DNA of 64,000 bases from Methanosarcina thermophila TM-1 (lineage in GTDB: Archaea > Halobacteriota > Methanosarcinia > Methanosarcinales > Methanosarcinaceae). The DNA lies in the NCBI RefSeq assembly GCF_000969885.1, contig NZ_CP009501.1:2556908-2620907 (forward strand), read 5' to 3'. Below are positions 48,033 through 57,122 of the stretch, piece by piece. Made by a program: the position numbers and the translations under genes. Every line of letters starts with the position of its first letter. The first letter of the stretch is position 1. Below the pieces are notes generated by a model. It ran no database searches, was not told where the DNA came from, and was given only the letters and a program-made list of their open reading frames with translations.

Positions 48033-48145
48033 ATATTAAAGAAGTTAATATATAACACTATATCAAACTTTGGAGGCAAAAATTTAAATTCCAGTTAAAC
48101 TTCAGTTAAAATTTCATTTGAGCTTTAACTGGATTTATTTGAATC

Positions 48146-48946
48146 TCAATTGGATTTCAATTCAGTTATCTCTTCGGACAGATCTTTATAATATTTAAAA
48201 AGCTCCTGCCCCCAGGCAAGGGCACTTTTCTCAAAGCTTACCATCTCATGATTATAATATCTTCCTTCTTTAGAGATCATGGATAAGGAAATAAAGCGAT
48301 CTGTAACAATACTGGAGGCAAGCTCAATTTTATTGTCACAGACAAAAAGATGAGTATTCTCCAAACTTAAGAATTCTTCAGCATCTGTCCTGTAGTCAGA
48401 AATCAGTTTTTCATAGATTGACCTCTCCAGAACAAGCGAGACTTCAATACCTCTTTTTGCAAGGTCGAGATAGAGGCTCGGATATCCGGGGCGGAAGAAC
48501 GAAGAGATCTCCATGACTGTTTTTGACCTGTAAAGAGGATCCATGATCTCAGGAGGGTAATCAAAAATATGGGTTCTTTTGGGCAGTATCTCCTTACAAC
48601 TTCCAAGCTCTCCGATCCGGTCAAGCAGATGGGAAGGAAGGGTCTTCAAATCCTGCCTTGCCCAGTAATCATGGTTTTCATCAAAAACCCGGAAGGTAGA
48701 GAGAAGAGGTTCCATTTTGGGGACAATAAGTTTTCCTTTTATAGAGAGCTCATAACTATCTCTTTTTTGCACCAGCAGCCCTTCCTTGAGCAGAATACGA
48801 ATCTGAGCCATTATAGGGCTGGAACTGACGTTAAGCTCGGTCTTGATTTCCTCAATTGTCTTTGGTCCTTCCTTCAGGAGTAAAAGCAAATTTTTCCTTT
48901 TGTCCGAAAAGAAAATTGTGTCTATTAATTGCAGTTCCGCGCTCAT
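48146..48946 (-). CDS. Msr/FilR1-type winged-helix regulator (proximal copy 1)
   Basis: A 266-residue regulator. The N-terminal ArsR-like winged helix (about 1-75; KTIEEIKTELNVSSSPIMAQI) is followed by the FilR1/DUF1724 domain (about 130-255). This architecture is that of the Methanosarcina-specific Msr regulators, which control methanol methyltransferase operons. It lies, with its paralog, upstream and opposite to mtaC-mtaB, so regulation of those genes is likely. GGAG stands nine bases before the ATG. Confidence 0.85.
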   Translation of the reverse strand: MSAELQLIDTIFFSDKRKNLLLLLKEGPKTIEEIKTELNVSSSPIMAQIRILLKEGLLVQKRDSYELSIKGKLIVPKMEPLLSTFRVFDENHDYWARQDLKTLPSHLLDRIGELGSCKEILPKRTHIFDYPPEIMDPLYRSKTVMEISSFFRPGYPSLYLDLAKRGIEVSLVLERSIYEKLISDYRTDAEEFLSLENTHLFVCDNKIELASSIVTDRFISLSMISKEGRYYNHEMVSFEKSALAWGQELFKYYKDLSEEITELKSN

Positions 48947-49169
48947 TAAAGTTAACTCCGGAAAAATTCTTGGTTAATATCAGGAATTTGGTTGGAAATC
49001 TGACTCTAAAGTTAAACCTGCATAAGCTGTCTTGCAATTTGCTTACAAACTACCTTATAAACTACCTTACAAATTAATTTATATACTACTTATAAACTGC
49101 TTTATAAATTTCCTTTCAAATAGCCTTTCAGATTACTTTTGAAGCTGCCTTTCAAACTGTTTTTATATC

Positions 49170-50024
49170 TCAGTGCAGGCTGAGTAGCATGGATTCTGGG
49201 AAAGCTTCACTTTCAACTGTACAGACAAAGTTATCAATGCTCTTCTCGCTATCGATCTTCCATGCTCTTGATTTATAGAATTCAAAAAGTTCTTTTGCCC
49301 AGTTTACAGCTTCAGGCTCGGAACAGGACATGTAATTATGATAGAATCTTCCATTACTATCAAAGAGTGAGATCATCATTCCATGATCCGAGACCATGAG
49401 TTCAGCCAGCTTGACCTCATCATTATAGACAAAAAGTTCAGTGTTTTTCATTGTAGAAAGTTTCCTTATTTTCTTCTCATAATTGTACAGGAATTTTTCG
49501 AGTACTGACTCCGTGAAAATAAGGGTAACCTCTGACTCCAGTCTTCCAAGTTTTGTATAAAGGGGCAGGAACTCAGGTCTGTAGAAGGACGAAAATACCA
49601 TAAGAAAACGTGAAGAAGAGAAGAAATTCAAAAGTTCTGTACGCGGCTCAAAAATCTGGCTCGGATCGGCTTCAATCAGTTTACAGCCCTTAAGGTCTCC
49701 TATTCTATCGAGCAAGTACTGAGGAATTCCACTGAGGTCGTGCTCGATCAAGTAATTGTCTCGCTCAAGCAAAATAAGGACATTGACAAGGGATTGAACT
49801 TTTTTAAATACAATCTTTCCCATATCTGTCAACTCATAGCTTCCGTTTTTTTGAATAACCAGGTCACTGTCTGTAAGCCTTTTGATCTGGGGCAGGATAG
49901 CTGTGGGAGAAACATCAAGTAGAGTTTTGATTTCTTCCATCGTTCTTGGTTTCTCTCCCAAGAGTAAAAGGAGATCTCTTCTCTTCTGGGAACGAAATAC
50001 GACATCTATTAACTCATGTTGCAT
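49170..50024 (-). CDS. Msr/FilR1-type winged-helix regulator (copy 2, next to mtaC)
   Basis: A 284-residue paralog of the preceding gene with the same layout: winged helix (RTMEEIKTLLDVSPTAILPQ) and FilR1/DUF1724 domain (YLLDRIGDLKGCKLIEADPS onwards). It is transcribed away from mtaC. Both genes share the LLDRIGxL and FYRPxxxPLY segments, showing an old duplication. A TATA-like GTATAAGTATAAAATAC precedes it on the minus strand near 50050-50067. Whether it activates or represses is unknown. Confidence 0.87.
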   Translation of the reverse strand: MQHELIDVVFRSQKRRDLLLLLGEKPRTMEEIKTLLDVSPTAILPQIKRLTDSDLVIQKNGSYELTDMGKIVFKKVQSLVNVLILLERDNYLIEHDLSGIPQYLLDRIGDLKGCKLIEADPSQIFEPRTELLNFFSSSRFLMVFSSFYRPEFLPLYTKLGRLESEVTLIFTESVLEKFLYNYEKKIRKLSTMKNTELFVYNDEVKLAELMVSDHGMMISLFDSNGRFYHNYMSCSEPEAVNWAKELFEFYKSRAWKIDSEKSIDNFVCTVESEAFPESMLLSLH

Positions 50025-50921
50025 TCAAACCACTTCTATCGCGTTTTTGTATAAGTATAAAATACCTGTATCGTGTGACACTAAAGTCTCCGCGCAAAGA
50101 CGGATGAAAATTTGAGTTCCAGTCTGGTCCTGCAGGATCTGAATGGGAAAAAGTGTTTGTGCCATATATTGGGAATATTCGATATTATCATTTATATAAA
50201 AGGATTTGGATGAAAAATTTCAAACGTAAGGGCATCAAGGTAATATAATTTATGAAGTTTTGGAATACCCTTAATTTTCCCTAAAAACGATATCAGCCGG
50301 CAGGAATAAAATATTACATGTCCAGACTGGTCGAATAATAAAATTATGTAAAATTATGAAAACTCAAAATAGACATTGAAATTTTTGATCGCTTTTATCT
50401 GAATAATTGAATTGTTCAAAAAAATATTCAAAGTTCAAATCCAAATTTTTATCATAAGTTGAGAAATCGGGTCAATTCACCTCAAAAATTTAAGGTCCAT
50501 TTTTCAGGAAAGAAGCCAGCAAAAAATTTCAGGTATAAAGCAGTGCAATCGGTTCAAAATTTTAGATCTCGTGTTGTTCTGTAAAAACAAGGAAAAAATT
50601 CCCGCCGGTTATGGTATATGTGATGATTTCCCCTAATTATGCTGTATACGCTTGTTAAAAGTATAGACAAGCGAACTGCTCAAAAAGGAAAAGTTCCGGT
50701 GAAAAGGAGAAGATTAGTTTCGCTGGAAGGTTGCTGAGAAAATCTGGCGAAAGAATCCTATGGCACGGATATACTGCAGATTTTTCAGAACTTAATGCTC
50801 CAGAAAGAGGAAAATTTCACGGAGGAAAAGCCGGAACTCACGATGCCGAATATTTCCGGGACTGCAGACCTGGGAACGGTAACGACCTTTTTGCTAAAAA
50901 CCAAAACGGAGGTTTAAAAAT
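50025..50921. promoter_or_regulatory. Long regulatory/leader region of mtaCB
   Basis: Nine hundred bases divide the divergent regulator and mtaC. CGCTTGT (50649-50655) and ACAAGCG (50667-50673) form an inverted repeat. ATAAAATTATGTAAAATTATGAAAA near 50337-50361 contains a repeated TAAAATTATG. The last 250 bases are purine-rich (AAAGGAAAAG, GGTGAAAAGGAGAAG) and look like an mRNA leader. The 72-codon ORF at 50731 overlaps mtaC and lacks coding character. A long 5' leader with regulator-binding sites is likely but not mapped. Confidence 0.55.
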
Positions 50922-51698
50922 ATGTTGGACTTTACAGAGGCAAGTCTGAAAAAGGTATTAACCAGATACAATGTGGCTCTGGAAAAGGCAATGACACCTG
51001 AAGAAGCCGCAGAAGAGCTTTATCCTAAAGACGAACTTATTTACCCGATCGCAAAAGCCATCTTCGAAGGCGAAGAAGATGACGTTATCGAGGGTCTCCA
51101 GGCAGCAATCGATGCAGGCAAGGACCCAATTGCACTTATCGATGACGCTCTCATGGTCGGTATGGGCGTTGTCACAAGACTTTATGATGAAGGTGTAATT
51201 TTCCTTCCAAATGTCATGATGTCTGCTGATGCCATGCTCGCAGGTATCGAATTCTGCAAGGAAAACTCCCAAGTTGCTCCTGTAACAAAGGGAACTGTTG
51301 TCTGCCACGTCGCAGAGGGTGACGTTCACGACATCGGGAAAAACATCGTTACCGCTCTCCTCAGGGCAAACGGCTACAATGTAGTCGACCTCGGAAGGGA
51401 CGTCCCAGTGGACGAAGTCCTTGCAGCAGTTGCTGAGCACAACCCAATAATGGTAACAGGTACTGCACTTATGACCACCACCATGTATGCATTCAAGGAA
51501 GTTAACGACAAGCTCCTCGAGAAAGGATATAAGATTCCATTTGCATGCGGCGGCGGCGCAGTTAACCAGGACTTCGTATCCCAGTACGAACTTGGCATTT
51601 ACGGTGAGGAAGCCGCTGATGCCCCTAAGATTGCTGACGCAATTGTTGCAGGTACTACAGATATCGCAGCATTAAGAGAGAAATTCCACAAGCACTGA
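50922..51698 (+). CDS. mtaC: Methanol corrinoid protein
   Basis: Corrinoid protein that receives the methyl group of methanol from MtaB and hands it to MtaA and coenzyme M. The 258-residue protein has an N-terminal helical cap and a Rossmann cobalamin domain with the axial His136 in AEGDVHDIGKNIV and the GTALMTTTM and ACGGGAVNQ segments. GGAGGTT lies nine bases before the ATG. It is ten bases upstream of mtaB. Confidence 0.97.
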   Translation: MLDFTEASLKKVLTRYNVALEKAMTPEEAAEELYPKDELIYPIAKAIFEGEEDDVIEGLQAAIDAGKDPIALIDDALMVGMGVVTRLYDEGVIFLPNVMMSADAMLAGIEFCKENSQVAPVTKGTVVCHVAEGDVHDIGKNIVTALLRANGYNVVDLGRDVPVDEVLAAVAEHNPIMVTGTALMTTTMYAFKEVNDKLLEKGYKIPFACGGGAVNQDFVSQYELGIYGEEAADAPKIADAIVAGTTDIAALREKFHKH

Positions 51699-51708
51699 GG
51701 TGAGTTAA

Positions 51709-53094
51709 ATGGCAGCAAAAAGATACACTTCAATGGCATACGCAAGCGCAGACGAAATGACCTTTGGCGTATCCAAGTACCCAGTAAAGGCAGGCCTCGG
51801 TCTCGAGATCGGTGCAGGCTACACAATTCCTGAAGTTAACTACGCACCAAGACCAGAAGCCGGTGCATCCAAGGAAAAACTCATAAGGGAATATGAGAGG
51901 ATCACCACCGACATTATGTCAAGGATGGTCCAGGTCGGTTTCCCAGCAGTTATCCTCGAAACCGAACACGTTCAGCAGATGTCCAACAACCCTTCCTGGG
52001 GAGCAGAAGTTGCACATGCCCAAAAGACCATCATGGAAGAATATCACGATGAATACGGCATAAAGTGCGCACTCCGCCACACAATCGGTGACATCCGTGA
52101 GAACAGGGATTTCCTCCAGCTCAGAGGCGACAAGTACTCTGTCTTCCTCGAAGCCTTTGAAGAATGCGCTAAGGCTGGTGCAGACCTGCTTTCCGTAGAG
52201 AGCATGGGTGGTAAGGAAGTTTTCGACTATGCAGTTCTCAGGAACGACATTGCTGGTATTCTCTACTCAATCGGCTGCCTTGGCTCCATTGACATGGAAC
52301 TGATCTGGTCCGACATTGCCGCAATCGCAAAGAAGACCGGCACTGTTGCAGCTGGTGACACCGACTGCGCTCAGGCAAATACCGCAATGTTCATTGGCGG
52401 TGGGCTGCTTGACAAGAACCTTGCCCACACCCTCGCAATCATCGCAAGGGCAATCTCTGCCCCAAGGTCCCTTGTTGCATACGAATGCGGAGCACAGGGT
52501 CCTGGTAAGGACTGCGGATATGAAAACGTCATCGTCAAAGCCATCACTGGTATGCCGATGACCCAGGAAGGTAAGACCTCCACCTGTGCCCACTCCGATG
52601 TTATGGGTAACCTCATTATGCAGTGCTGTGACTGCTGGTCCAACGAGTCTGTTGAGTACCACGGTGAATTCGGCGGTACAACTGTTCAGTGCTGGGCAGA
52701 GTCCCTCGCATACGACTGCGCCCTCATGAACACCGCTCTTGAAACCAAGAACGACAAAGTTCTCAGAGACCTTCTCATGCTTTCCGACAGGTACAGAGAC
52801 CCACAGGCCTATGTGCTTGCATACGACAACGCATACAGAGTCGGTGAAGCAATCGTCAAGGACGGAGAGAACATCTACCTCAGAGCAAAGAACGCCGCAA
52901 TAGAATGCTGCAACATCGTCAGCGAAGGTGCCGCTGGCAAGCTCGAGCTCTCCAGGTTCGAAGCCAAAGCCCTCGCAGACGCAAAGGCAGCCCTCGAAGC
53001 TCTTCCAGACGATATGGACAAGTTCATGGACGACTGCCTCACAAAATACCAGAGTGAAGTTAAAGTCTTCCTGCCGGAGAACTACGGCTTCTAA
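51709..53094 (+). CDS. mtaB: Methanol:corrinoid methyltransferase
   Basis: Zinc enzyme that activates methanol and methylates MtaC, the first step of growth on methanol. The 461-residue length and sequence (start MAAKRYTSMAYASADEMTFG, ECGAQGPGKDCGYENVIVK with zinc-ligand Cys, and ETEHVQQMSNNPSWG) match MtaB. GAGGTGA lies upstream. The mtaCB pair is codon-optimised, CUC/GAC-rich relative to neighbours, as expected for a highly expressed gene. A T-rich tract follows the stop. Confidence 0.97.
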   Translation: MAAKRYTSMAYASADEMTFGVSKYPVKAGLGLEIGAGYTIPEVNYAPRPEAGASKEKLIREYERITTDIMSRMVQVGFPAVILETEHVQQMSNNPSWGAEVAHAQKTIMEEYHDEYGIKCALRHTIGDIRENRDFLQLRGDKYSVFLEAFEECAKAGADLLSVESMGGKEVFDYAVLRNDIAGILYSIGCLGSIDMELIWSDIAAIAKKTGTVAAGDTDCAQANTAMFIGGGLLDKNLAHTLAIIARAISAPRSLVAYECGAQGPGKDCGYENVIVKAITGMPMTQEGKTSTCAHSDVMGNLIMQCCDCWSNESVEYHGEFGGTTVQCWAESLAYDCALMNTALETKNDKVLRDLLMLSDRYRDPQAYVLAYDNAYRVGEAIVKDGENIYLRAKNAAIECCNIVSEGAAGKLELSRFEAKALADAKAALEALPDDMDKFMDDCLTKYQSEVKVFLPENYGF

Positions 53095-53727
53095 GCCCTC
53101 AGTTCTCTTTTTCTTTTTTAAATTCAATTTGAATCCGTGAATTTCTCCTCATTTCTTACTACTTTTAACCTCTGTTTTTGCAATGATTTTACACGGCTGT
53201 CATCATTTTGTGCTCTTCTTTTCTGCCCTTTGATTCACTCAGTTAACAAATTGACAAAAAAGAAATATAAAGAGTAAGAATTGAAGAAGGCAGGACAACA
53301 AAATGTAAAATTAAATTAGAGAAATAAAATATATTCTAAGAGCATAAGAACAATACTTAATTGAAGAATTACATAGAAAAAAGAAAAGCATATATACCTG
53401 AGAAGAGTATCGATAAATAGTAGCGTGGGACAAAAAAATATATGAACAGACCAAAAACCGTGCCATCAGTAGGAAGTTTTATATAACTCTCCCATGTTAC
53501 TTCCTTTCCTTTTATTTTAGAATCCTCATAATTCTCTAATTCTAAAGATTAGTAAGTCTCACTCTATAGATTAGACGTTGTTCTAATGTTTTCCCAGTAA
53601 TTCTCGTAGATTGAATGCTAAGCCGGAAGTTGTCCGCAAATTTTTTAATAAGACCAGAAATATAGAATTAAAAGCTGAAAACTAAGGGAAGAATAAAGGG
53701 AAAATAAGTACAGCTTTAAAGGAAAGG
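53095..53727. other. Terminator and spacer after mtaB
   Basis: TTCTCTTTTTCTTTTTTAAATTC at 53103 to 53125 is a U-rich tract suited to mtaB termination; archaeal terminators need no hairpin. The rest is AT-rich without a visible gene. TTCTCTAATTCTAAAGATTAG contains a small palindrome near 53532-53552. Confidence 0.5.
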
Positions 53728-54873
53728 ATGGGAATGCGAATAATTATTTTAATCTGTGGAGAGGGACTTGGTCATACCAGCCGATGCCTGGCACTTGGAA
53801 AAGAGTTTCTTGCGGGCGGGCACGAAGTACATTTCGGAGCTTATGGATACTCAAAGGAAATGGTTGAGAAGACAGGTTATTCGGCACATGAAATTCCTTC
53901 TGAAATAAAGCTTATCGGAAAGGCGGGAACCCTGGATTTCAAGGGTTCAATTGAGGCAACTCTTAAAAACGTAGATATTTTAGGGGGACCAAAGCTTCTG
54001 AAGCTGATAAAAGATACAGATCCCGATGTCATCTTTTCGGACAGCTATTATCTGGGAACGCTTGCCGGCTTCACACTTAGAATTCCAGTATACCTTATTT
54101 TGAACCAATCAAATATGGAGGAATTTTTTAAAAATCGAGGAGTTTCTCTGAGACTTCTTGGGAAAATGACAAGAAGCTTCTACAACCAGATTTTTGAGAA
54201 AGTAAACAAAATAATTGTTCCTGATTTTCCCCCTCCCTACACCGTTTGCAGGAAAAATCTGAATTTCCGGGGTAAAGTTCAGGAAAAAGTATTCTACAGT
54301 GGTCCCCTTTTAAGGGAGAAGTATGAAGAAGTGGAGCAAATTCCCCTTAAAAAGCCGCATATTGTTTCCCTTATTGGAGGTTTCGGATACAGGGAACCTA
54401 TTCTCAAAAAAGTAATCGAGACCGCAAAGCTTGATACTTCTATCAACTATACTCTAATTTCAGGTCCCTCCCTTGATCCCTTAAAGCTTGCTGACCTGCC
54501 GGAAAATGTAGAACTCCTTAAGTTCATAGAAGATACATACCCATACATGAAGGGCTCGGATGCAGTAATAGCCCCAGGAGGGCACAGTACCATTATAGAA
54601 GCCCTGAGCTTCGGAATTCCTATCCTTTCTTTTCCTGACAAGGAGCATAGCGAGCAGGAAAATAACTCTGAAGTGATTGAAGAGGAGGGCTATGGAAGGA
54701 TGCTCAGCTATTCCACACCTCCTGAGGTAGTTCTCGAATGTATCCGGGAAGTTCTTGAGGAAGAAAGGTACAGAAATAAAACTCAAAGGTTGCGAAGGCT
54801 TGCCCGAGAACTGAATGGTCCCAGTGCTGTGAGAGAAATGCTTGAAAAAGAGTTTAAAGAAAAAGCGTTCTGA
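53728..54873 (+). CDS. GT-B glycosyltransferase, MurG-like
   Basis: A 381-residue two-domain glycosyltransferase. The N-terminal domain begins RIIILICGEGLGHTSRCLAL (glycine-rich acceptor-side loop). The C-terminal domain has a nucleotide-sugar signature GSDAVIAPGGHSTIIEALSF. The family includes MurG and diglucosyldiacylglycerol-type synthases. In a methanogen it is likely to glycosylate lipid or surface polymer. The start may be ATG 53728 or 53734; AAGGAAAGG precedes them. Confidence 0.82.
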   Translation: MGMRIIILICGEGLGHTSRCLALGKEFLAGGHEVHFGAYGYSKEMVEKTGYSAHEIPSEIKLIGKAGTLDFKGSIEATLKNVDILGGPKLLKLIKDTDPDVIFSDSYYLGTLAGFTLRIPVYLILNQSNMEEFFKNRGVSLRLLGKMTRSFYNQIFEKVNKIIVPDFPPPYTVCRKNLNFRGKVQEKVFYSGPLLREKYEEVEQIPLKKPHIVSLIGGFGYREPILKKVIETAKLDTSINYTLISGPSLDPLKLADLPENVELLKFIEDTYPYMKGSDAVIAPGGHSTIIEALSFGIPILSFPDKEHSEQENNSEVIEEEGYGRMLSYSTPPEVVLECIREVLEEERYRNKTQRLRRLARELNGPSAVREMLEKEFKEKAF

Positions 54874-54950
54874 AAAGCCTCCTTAATTTCCGTCAATAAT
54901 ATCTCTGAAAACTTGGGCTGAGTGGAGAAGTGATCAGGAGAGAACTGCGA

Positions 54951-55595
54951 TCACTTTGGGATAAGGCTCTTCAGATATTCGAGAAGGGCAGCATGATCTT
55001 CGAGTACAAGATCCGCATGCTCTACTTTTTCAGGTTCAAGCATACTTGCAACCGCGACACAGTAGAGTCCTGCCCTCTTGGCAGCAGTTATGCCCAGAGG
55101 TGCATTTTCAATTACTATGCATTCATTCTTTGTCAGGTCGAGCATCTCAAGGGCTTTGAGATAAGGATCGGGATCAGGTTTCCCACGCTCAAGGTCGCTG
55201 CCGGTAACTATGACGTCAAAGCAGTTAGAAAAATACTTATTTACAACCTCAGTTACCGTGTCGACATGTGACCCGGAAACTATGGCAAGCTTAAAGTGCT
55301 GTTTTAATTCCTTAAGGCAATCCAGAATACCTTCAAAGGGTTTTATTTTATCAAATTCAAGAGCTTCGCGTTTCTTTTCAGGCAGCTGCTCTAAATGCCA
55401 GGTCTCAAGCTCTTTTCCCGCCTTCTCGAAGATTGATTTAATTAACCTCTGGTTATTTGAGCCTTCGAGTTCGTAAATATCTTCCCTGGTGATGCTAATA
55501 CCCACTTCCTTGAAGGTTTTAATCCAGGCTTCGGCCTGGTAATACATGGAATCTACAAGAACCCCATCCGCATCAAAAATTATTGCTTTTAACAT
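54951..55595 (-). CDS. HAD-superfamily phosphatase/phosphomutase
   Basis: A 214-residue HAD protein with the nucleophile motif IIFDADGVLVDS, a helical cap, and motif 2/3 regions LAIVSGSHVDTV and CIVIENAPLGITAAKRAGL. The ENAPLGI spacing is that of beta-phosphoglucomutase-like enzymes; a small sugar or glycerol phosphatase is equally possible. It converges with the glycosyltransferase and may share sugar metabolism with it. Confidence 0.85.
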   Translation of the reverse strand: MLKAIIFDADGVLVDSMYYQAEAWIKTFKEVGISITREDIYELEGSNNQRLIKSIFEKAGKELETWHLEQLPEKKREALEFDKIKPFEGILDCLKELKQHFKLAIVSGSHVDTVTEVVNKYFSNCFDVIVTGSDLERGKPDPDPYLKALEMLDLTKNECIVIENAPLGITAAKRAGLYCVAVASMLEPEKVEHADLVLEDHAALLEYLKSLIPK

Positions 55596-55712
55596 CCATT
55601 CAATAGATTGTTATAATCTATGATAAAGATTATGAAAATCAAAGTTCAGTAAAATCTCTATATAGATACATCTTAGATTGTGAAGTCAGAATATTTTTCG
55701 AGCAGGTATTTT

Positions 55713-55901
55713 TCACTTTATATACTTCTCGTACAGGATGCCTCCTAACCAATATCCCAATAAAGCAAAAATTAGTGTGCCCGGAACATAGACTGGTGTG
55801 TCTGAGTCCTGAATAGGAAATAGAAGGTTGAAAAACAGAAGGTAGAAGATTAAAAAGATTAAAAATCCTAATATCTCAAAATACTTTTTTTGCAATTTCA
55901 A
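55713..55901 (-). CDS. Small two-helix membrane protein
   Basis: A 62-residue ORF with two hydrophobic helices (ILGFLIFLIFYLLFFNLLFP and GTLIFALLGYWLGGILY) and a lysine-rich end. A TTG start is preceded by GGGCGGAAC. No family is recognised. The composition of a true short membrane protein and a ribosome-like site give moderate support. Confidence 0.5.
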   Translation of the reverse strand: MKLQKKYFEILGFLIFLIFYLLFFNLLFPIQDSDTPVYVPGTLIFALLGYWLGGILYEKYIK

Positions 55902-55977
55902 GTTCCGCCCAAATCCCCCTTTCTCCAGCTGTAGAATCTGTAAATTTCAAAGATCCGCTTAACCTGATCTGGTTTTT

Positions 55978-56090
55978 GATCTTCCTACTTTCTTCCTGGT
56001 TTGATCTTCCTACTCTCTTTGCGGTTTGATCTTCCTGCTTTCTTCCTGGTTTAATTTTCCTACTTTCTTCCTGGTTTGGTCTTCCTACTT
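55978..56090. repeat. 25-bp tandem repeats downstream of msrB
   Basis: Four direct copies of GATCTTCCTACTTTCTTCC-GGTTT at 55978, 56003, 56028 and 56053, plus a partial fifth at 56078. They lie after the msrB stop on its transcript. On the complementary strand one frame could encode a Arg/Gln/Glu/Lys-rich repeat peptide, probably by chance. Confidence 0.8.
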
Positions 56091-56101
56091 CTTTTTTGAG
56101 C

Positions 56102-56533
56102 TTACTTTCCTTCTCCGCCTTGCTTGTCTTCTTCCCCTTCTTTCTTAAAATTAAGAGCGATTGAATTAATGCAGTAACGCTTCCCGGTTGGTGCAGGTCC
56201 ATCGTCAAAAACGTGACCCAGATGACTTCCGCAGCGAGAACACACTACCTCTATTCTGCTCATGAAATAGCTGGTGTCCTCTTTGAGCTTTACCCTGTCA
56301 CTCGAGATTACATCATAGAAACTTGGCCAGCCTGTGCCAGACTCAAACTTTGTATCCGAGGAAAATAGTTCTTGCCCGCAGGCAGCACAGGTGTAAATTC
56401 CTTTTTCTTTATTATAGTACAGACTGCCGGAAAAGGGTCTTTCTGTACCTTTCTCCCTCATGACATGATATTGCTCGGGCGTGAGCACTTTTTTCCATTC
56501 TTCTTCGGATCTTTCTATTGTTTTCTGTGCCAT
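56102..56533 (-). CDS. msrB: Peptide-methionine (R)-S-oxide reductase
   Basis: Repairs methionine-R-sulfoxide in proteins. ATG 56533 (143 residues) is preferred over TTG 56539 because AGGGGGGG stands seven bases before it. Two zinc CxxC pairs, CAACGQELF and [12 protein letters not shown], and the catalytic Cys in [12 protein letters not shown] are visible, with GTGWPSFY. The C-terminus is extended and acidic ([14 protein letters not shown]). Confidence 0.93.
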   Translation of the reverse strand: MAQKTIERSEEEWKKVLTPEQYHVMREKGTERPFSGSLYYNKEKGIYTCAACGQELFSSDTKFESGTGWPSFYDVISSDRVKLKEDTSYFMSRIEVVCSRCGSHLGHVFDDGPAPTGKRYCINSIALNFKKEGEEDKQGGEGK

Positions 56534-56729
56534 TTGCAAACCCCCCCTGTGTATTTAAGTTAATTTTTGTGGAAATATCTTTTTTTCTTGAAATAAGAAG
56601 CGGATCAATAAATTTCGTATAAAGCAGGATATTTAAGCAAAATGGAAATTATAAAGAATTATATAATATTTAATATAAATAAAGTTTCAGGAATAAAACC
56701 TGTTTAAAAATCTGTTTATCTGAGGCGGA

Positions 56730-56933
56730 ATGGGAGAAGACCTGGTGAAGGGAAAGGATCACAGTATAATTGCCGCTGCACTTATTTTCGCTGTACTTAT
56801 TTTCTTAATTCTTGCGGCAACCTTTGGAATTGTTGTTTTTAAGCAGATTAATCCTGGAAAGTTTACGCTTCTATTGATTTACATGTGGCGACCTGTTTTC
56901 CCCGCAGGCATAGGATTGGAGCAGGTTTGTTAA
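56730..56933 (+). CDS. Small single-helix membrane protein, possible
   Basis: A 67-codon ORF with a charged N-terminus (MGEDLVKGKDHS) and one strong hydrophobic helix (IIAAALIFAVLIFLILAATF), reminiscent of archaeal pilin-type starts but without a clear class III peptidase site. GAGG lies four bases before the ATG. No family is recognised; it may also be a truncated gene. Confidence 0.4.
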   Translation: MGEDLVKGKDHSIIAAALIFAVLIFLILAATFGIVVFKQINPGKFTLLLIYMWRPVFPAGIGLEQVC

Positions 56934-57007
56934 TGAGCAGTTAAAGCCAGAAAGGAACCCTTTGAGCGCGGAAATTCTTGAGGTTTGAGGAAGATAGATT
57001 AAAGAGT

Positions 57008-57066
57008 AAAATTGGGTTTAAAAGGGTAAAATTAGGTTTAAAGGGTAAAATTAGGTTTAAAGGGGT
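57008..57066. repeat. Three 19-20-bp tandem repeats
   Basis: AAAATTAGGTTTAAAGGGT and close variants occur three times in a row at 57008, 57028 and 57047. They lie between the 67-codon ORF and the minus-strand flavoprotein gene, in non-coding DNA. Confidence 0.8.
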
Positions 57067-57122
57067 AAAAACAAGTCCAGATAACAAAAATTGCAGACAA
57101 AAGGAAAATAAAACGAAGTAAA

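Noticed and set aside
50731-50949. A 72-codon ORF ahead of and overlapping mtaC
   Set aside because: It overlaps the mtaC start in another frame, lacks a ribosome site and reads like leader RNA; it has no recognisable domain.
52267-53127. A 286-codon minus-strand ORF antisense to mtaB
   Set aside because: It is a shadow of the strong codon bias of mtaB. The Cys/Val-rich translation has no domain character.
55978-56090. Tandem repeats as a CRISPR array
   Set aside because: The units adjoin without spacers and no cas gene is nearby. The same holds for the repeats at 4681, 57008, 60498 and 62081.
55876-56208. A 110-codon minus-strand ORF with Arg/Gln/Glu/Lys-rich repeats
   Set aside because: It overlaps the msrB C-terminus in another frame, and its repeats only mirror the 25-bp DNA repeat.
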